Below are positions 4,754 to 7,710 of a stretch of 7,710 nt of DNA, in pieces. The notes below the pieces were generated by a model. That model was not told the DNA's origin. It did no database searches and saw only the letters and a program-made list of their open reading frames with translations. Origin of the DNA: an uncultured Eubacteriales bacterium. Lineage in GTDB: Bacteria; Bacillota; Clostridia; Christensenellales; Aristaeellaceae. The stretch spans positions 1 through 7,710 of the forward strand of contig URJN01000101.1 in the NCBI GenBank assembly GCA_900548125.1, in the 5' to 3' direction. Both the position numbers and the translations under genes were made by a program. The stretch's first letter is position 1, and every line of letters begins with the position of its first letter.

Positions 4754-5417
4754 CAACGCCGTGCCGGAGGAAAAGAAGCCCGGCTATCCGATGCACAAGC
4801 GCAAGTATACGCCGCTGTATACCATTATCGTCTTCTTGTATGGGCTGCTGGTCAAGCTGCTGTTCTTCATGAAAATCGAGGGCAGGGAGAACATACCCAA
4901 GGATCGCAACTGTATTTTGATGGGCAACCATCAGTGCCTGCTCGATCCGGTGACACTTGCGCTGTGCGTGCCGGACAGAGAGATTCATTTCATGGGCAAG
5001 AAAGAGCTGTTTGAAAACAAGTTCCTCGGCTGGGCTTTCCGTCAGGTTCACGGCTTTCCAGTGGATCGCGGCAACATGGACATGACCGCAATCCGCACGG
5101 CGATGGGCGTGCTGAAGGAGGGCGAAACGCTCGGCATCTTCCCGGAGGGCACGCGCTCCAAGACGGGGCATATGCTTCCGCTGCTGGGCGGCGCATCGCT
5201 TCTGGCCCTCAAGAGCGGATGCGACGTGGTTCCGATTTACATCGAGGGCAATTACAAGCCGTTCCGCAGGATGAAGGTTCATGTCGGCAAGCCGATTGTG
5301 ATGGATGACCTGCGCGCGGGGCGGATGAATAAGGAAACCTGCGATGAGCTGACGCGCCGCATGGAGGCGGAATTCGCTCAGCTGAGCGGGGGAAGGTCGC
5401 TTCCGCCGGCACAGTGA
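4737..5417 (+). CDS. plsC: 1-acyl-sn-glycerol-3-phosphate acyltransferase
   Basis: The protein acylates lysophosphatidic acid to phosphatidic acid at the inner membrane face, in phospholipid synthesis. The 226 residues include a basic N-terminus, a hydrophobic stretch (26-45, PLYTIIVFLYGLLVKLLFFM) for membrane association, the catalytic NHQCLLD box (64-70; His65 and Asp70 form the HX4D motif), the FPVDRG motif (107-112), FPEGTR (135-140) for phosphate binding, and VVPIYIEG (164-171). An ATG ten codons earlier (4707) is in frame, but 4737 is chosen because GGAG (4726-4729) lies seven bases before it. Translation should be coupled to cmk through the 17-base overlap. The order cmk–plsC is common in clostridia. 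Confidence 0.94.
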   Translation: MENEHNNAVPEEKKPGYPMHKRKYTPLYTIIVFLYGLLVKLLFFMKIEGRENIPKDRNCILMGNHQCLLDPVTLALCVPDREIHFMGKKELFENKFLGWAFRQVHGFPVDRGNMDMTAIRTAMGVLKEGETLGIFPEGTRSKTGHMLPLLGGASLLALKSGCDVVPIYIEGNYKPFRRMKVHVGKPIVMDDLRAGRMNKETCDELTRRMEAEFAQLSGGRSLPPAQ

Positions 5418-5447
5418 CGGGATTTTTGATGCTGACGGGCGGCAGAA

Positions 5448-5481
5448 GCAGAAAATTTAATAAAAAATCAAAAATTTCTGC
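5448..5481. repeat. AT-rich inverted repeat between plsC and ispH
   Basis: GCAGAAAATTT (5448-5458) pairs with AAATTTCTGC (5472-5481), with one bulged A, around an A-rich loop. No T-run follows on the plus strand, so it is not a standard terminator. The 162-bp plsC–ispH gap contains no other clear gene. Confidence 0.4.
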
Positions 5482-5485
5482 GCAA

Positions 5486-5515
5486 TCGGCAGGAATATCG
5501 AAAATCAGATAGAAT
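5486..5515 (+). promoter_or_regulatory. Weak candidate promoter for ispH
   Basis: TAGAAT (5510-5515, 5/6 to the -10 consensus) lies 18 bp after TCGGCA (5486-5491, 4/6 to the -35). The match is modest and could arise by chance in AT-rich sequence. Readthrough from the cmk promoter is the alternative source of ispH transcript. Confidence 0.25.
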
Positions 5516-5579
5516 CAGTAAAGATGGGTAAAATGGAGAAATGGGTCTTTAGCATGAAAACGGGAATGGGCAGGTGCGT

Positions 5580-6428
5580 ATGAAACTCACAATCGGAGAG
5601 CATGCCGGCTTTTGCTTCGGCGTGCGGCGCGCTGTGCTCAAGGCGTTTGAGTGCGCTGAAAAGCAGCTTCCCTGCGTGACGCTGGGGCCGCTGATCCACA
5701 ATCCGCAGGAGGTCGAGCGGCTCAAGCAGGCGGGGATTCGCAGCGTGGATACGCTTGACGAGGTTGCGTCCGGCGAGACGGTCATCATCCGCAGTCATGG
5801 CGTGACGCCTGAGGTCTATGCGCAGTGTGAAGCGCGCGGCATTCCGGTGATTGACGCGACATGTCCCCATGTAGCGCATATTCATCAGCTTGTACAGGCG
5901 TACAGCGAGGACGGCGGCGCGGTCGTCATCGTCGGCGAGGCGGATCACCCCGAGGTGGTCGGCATTGCGGGCTGGGCGCATGGCGCGGTGTTCATTTTGC
6001 CCGATGCGCATGCCGCGGAGGAAGCGGATTTGCCCGAGCGCGCGATGGTCGTTGCGCAGACGACGATTCGGCGCGACCGGTTTGAATCAGTCTTACAGGT
6101 TCTCAGGCGGCGTGTTCCCAATTTGACCGAACGGATGACAATCTGCGCGGCGACGAGCCAGCGTCAGCAGGAAGCCGAAAGACTGTCGGCTCAGGCGGAT
6201 GTGATGGTGGTCGTCGGCGGAAAGAACAGCTCCAATACGCAGAAGCTGCTGGAAACCTGCCGCCTGCGCTGCCCGAAATCCATTCTGGTGGAAACGCCGG
6301 AGGATGTGCCGAACGATTTAGCGGGCGAAAACGACAGCGTGGCATTGACAGCCGGCGCATCGACGCCGCAGTGGCTGCTGGAGCAGGTCAGAGAGCGCAT
6401 CGAAGAAAACAGTCAAAATACCCACTAA
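5580..6428 (+). CDS. ispH: 4-hydroxy-3-methylbut-2-enyl diphosphate reductase
   Basis: The last enzyme of the MEP isoprenoid pathway, it reductively converts HMBPP to IPP and DMAPP with an iron-sulfur cluster. The 282 residues contain the three cluster cysteines Cys12 (GFCFGV), Cys95 (DATCP) and Cys189 (TICAAT). Substrate-binding residues are His40, His73 (SHGV), His123 (DHPE), and Ser217 and Asn219 (NSSNT), with a family-typical TAGAST near 257-262. The ATG at 5580 matches the usual IspH N-terminus; a GTG two codons earlier (5574) is possible. The ribosome binding site is weak (AGG at 5572-5574, five bases upstream), unlike the neighbours. In several clostridia IspH is fused to ribosomal protein S1; here it is a separate gene just upstream of rpsA. 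Confidence 0.96.
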   Translation: MKLTIGEHAGFCFGVRRAVLKAFECAEKQLPCVTLGPLIHNPQEVERLKQAGIRSVDTLDEVASGETVIIRSHGVTPEVYAQCEARGIPVIDATCPHVAHIHQLVQAYSEDGGAVVIVGEADHPEVVGIAGWAHGAVFILPDAHAAEEADLPERAMVVAQTTIRRDRFESVLQVLRRRVPNLTERMTICAATSQRQQEAERLSAQADVMVVVGGKNSSNTQKLLETCRLRCPKSILVETPEDVPNDLAGENDSVALTAGASTPQWLLEQVRERIEENSQNTH

Positions 6429-6440
6429 TTACGTGTTTCC

Positions 6441-6510
6441 CGGCGGTTTTCCACTGCCGTGATTCAATAAAGTATGTATCATCCCCAGCCCCTGCTGGGT
6501 AGAGATACTT
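6441..6510 (+). promoter_or_regulatory. Structured leader of rpsA (two hairpins before the ribosome binding site)
   Basis: The first hairpin is CGGCGG with CTGCCG (6441-6446 with 6454-6459, one G-U). The second combines an outer AAGTAT/ATACTT (6470-6475 with 6505-6510) and an inner perfect CCCAGC/GCTGGG (6484-6489 with 6494-6499) with loop CCCT. The second ends directly against the GAGGAGG site (6511-6517). Neither has a T-run, so they look like RNA leader structure rather than terminators. Feedback control by S1, as in E. coli, is an inference. Confidence 0.45.
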
Positions 6511-6527
6511 GAGGAGGTTGTACCCGC

Positions 6528-7658
6528 ATGAACGACATGGAAAAGAATCAGGTTTCCGAGAGCACCGAAGATTTTGCCGCGATGCTTGAGGAAACGATGG
6601 TCAAGTTCCGCCCCGGTCAGGTTGTCAAAGGCGTTGTCGCCCAGGTGAGCGATGACGGCGTTGTCGTGAGCATTCCCGGCAAGGCTGACGGTTTCATTAA
6701 GAAGAACGATCTGGTAACCACCGACTGCAAGGTCGATGATCCGATCGAGGCTGAAGTCGTTAAGCTCAACGATGGCGAAGGCTATGTGCTCCTTTCCGAG
6801 CGCAAGGTCATGGCCACCAAGAATTGGGAGAAGCTCGTTGCCGAATACGATACGGGCGCCTATGTGGAAGCTACGGGTCGTGAGGCCGTCAACGGTGGTC
6901 TGATCGCCGACGTCATGGGCGTTCGTGCGTTCATCCCGGCTTCTCATCTGTCCCGCCGCTTCGTCGAGAACATCGGCGAGTTCGTCGGCAAGACGATGAC
7001 CGTGAAGATCATCGAGGTGGACAAGGCGAAGAAGCGCATCGTCGCCAGCCGCAAGGCGTACCTGATGGACGAGAAGAAGAAGGCTTGGGAGAAGATCGAG
7101 AAGGATCAGATCGTGACCGGTATCGTTCGCCGCCTGACCGACTTCGGCGCGTTCGTGGACATCGGCGGCGTGGATGGACTCATCCATGTGACCGATCTTG
7201 CCTGGCATCGCGTGAAGCATCCGTCCGAGGTTGTGACCCCGGGTCAGGAAGTCACCGTGAAGATCATCGGTGTGGACAAGGAAAAGGAGCGCATCCAGCT
7301 GAGCCTGAAGGCGCTTCAGCCGCAGCCGTGGGATGTTGCCGAGGAGAAGTATCCGGAAGGCTCCATCGTCGAGGGCAAGGTTGTCCGCATCACGACGTTC
7401 GGCGCGTTCGTCGAGCTGGAGCCGGGTCTTGACGGTCTGGTTCACATCTCTCAGTGCGCGCTCAAGCGTATCGCCAAGGTTGAGGACGCCGTGCAGGTCG
7501 GTCAGACCGTGCGCGTGAAGGTTCTCAAGGTGGATAAGGAAGCCAAGCGCATCAGCCTGTCCATCCGCGAGGCACTGACCGAGGAAGTTGATTACAACGC
7601 CGAGGTGCAGGGTCTGGATTTCGACGATCTGGACGACGCTCCGGTTGACGCTGAGTAA
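6528..7658 (+). CDS. rpsA: 30S ribosomal protein S1, four-domain type
   Basis: S1 binds single-stranded mRNA on the small ribosomal subunit and helps start translation. The 376 residues form four S1 RNA-binding domains at about 28-93, 110-177, 193-262 and 278-348, followed by an acidic tail (DFDDLDDAPVDAE). Domains 3 and 4 are the most canonical, with TDFGAFVDIGGVDGLIHVTDL (204-224) and the closely related TTFGAFVELEPGLDGLVHIS (289-308). Four domains and about 380 residues are usual for Bacillota, against six in E. coli. ATG (6528) follows GAGGAGG with ten bases between. By eye the codons are strongly biased to C- and G-ending synonyms (AAG, GTC, ATC), as expected for a highly expressed gene and unlike ispH. 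It is followed by a strong terminator. Confidence 0.95.
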   Translation: MNDMEKNQVSESTEDFAAMLEETMVKFRPGQVVKGVVAQVSDDGVVVSIPGKADGFIKKNDLVTTDCKVDDPIEAEVVKLNDGEGYVLLSERKVMATKNWEKLVAEYDTGAYVEATGREAVNGGLIADVMGVRAFIPASHLSRRFVENIGEFVGKTMTVKIIEVDKAKKRIVASRKAYLMDEKKKAWEKIEKDQIVTGIVRRLTDFGAFVDIGGVDGLIHVTDLAWHRVKHPSEVVTPGQEVTVKIIGVDKEKERIQLSLKALQPQPWDVAEEKYPEGSIVEGKVVRITTFGAFVELEPGLDGLVHISQCALKRIAKVEDAVQVGQTVRVKVLKVDKEAKRISLSIREALTEEVDYNAEVQGLDFDDLDDAPVDAE

Positions 7659-7674
7659 TCTTTCATAAGTCGTT

Positions 7675-7709
7675 AATCGCCGCACGGGTTCGCCTGTGCG
7701 GCGATTTTT
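7675..7709 (+). terminator. Strong rho-independent terminator after rpsA
   Basis: A 14-pair stem (7675-7688 with 7693-7706, one G-U near the loop) is capped by a stable TTCG tetraloop and runs into a T-run to 7709. The window ends one base later, so the tail may continue. It closes the cmk–rpsA block. Confidence 0.93.
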
Positions 7710-7710
7710 C

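Noticed and set aside
3695..4756. 353-codon minus-strand frame opposite cmk
   Set aside because: It runs across two promoters and two real genes, and its composition (rich in Arg, His, Ile) is that of a shadow frame.
4446..5282. 278-codon minus-strand frame opposite cmk and plsC
   Set aside because: It covers two well-supported genes on the other strand and has no recognisable motif.
6429..7685. 418-codon open frame on the minus strand opposite rpsA
   Set aside because: It mirrors a highly biased real gene, has no ribosome binding site and overlaps the rpsA terminator; it is a by-product of rpsA codon usage.
1..7710. CRISPR array
   Set aside because: No set of three or more regularly spaced direct repeats is present on either strand.

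Overview
The window looks like a chromosomal segment from a Bacillota member of the class Clostridia, probably a moderately GC-rich gut-type species. The evidence is a cmk–plsC–ispH–rpsA gene order (familiar in clostridia), a four-domain S1 protein, strong AGGAGG-type ribosome binding sites, and a copy of a stem-loop repeat that I recognise from clostridial genomes. The assignment rests on gene content and recall; no database search was possible.

Layout. Positions 1-265 hold a tRNA-Val(GAC) gene with a consensus promoter, helically phased A-tracts upstream and its own terminator. Positions 262-499 have no convincing gene, only a short open minus-strand tail and a 10-bp direct repeat. Positions 500-2068 hold a divergent pair: a DUF3343 putative Se/S carrier (minus) and a cysteine-desulfurase-like class V aminotransferase (plus), each with a likely terminator. 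Together they suggest sulfur or selenium handling. Positions 2069-2160 contain two tandem hairpins.

Positions 2190-2656 are the most unusual part. A DUF559 endonuclease-like gene lies between two inverted copies of a ~50-bp double stem-loop repeat. One copy supplies its ribosome binding site and the other its last codons and stop, so gene and repeats form one compact unit. A GNAT acetyltransferase (2722-3195, minus) follows, then a small single-pass membrane protein of unknown function (3367-3840, minus) with its own promoter and terminator.

Positions 4014-7709 are a core block on the plus strand: cytidylate kinase, an overlapping 1-acylglycerol-3-phosphate acyltransferase, IspH (isoprenoid precursor synthesis) and ribosomal protein S1, closed by a strong terminator. 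The core genes are ordinary. The segment between about 2055 and 3300 looks like an accessory insertion.
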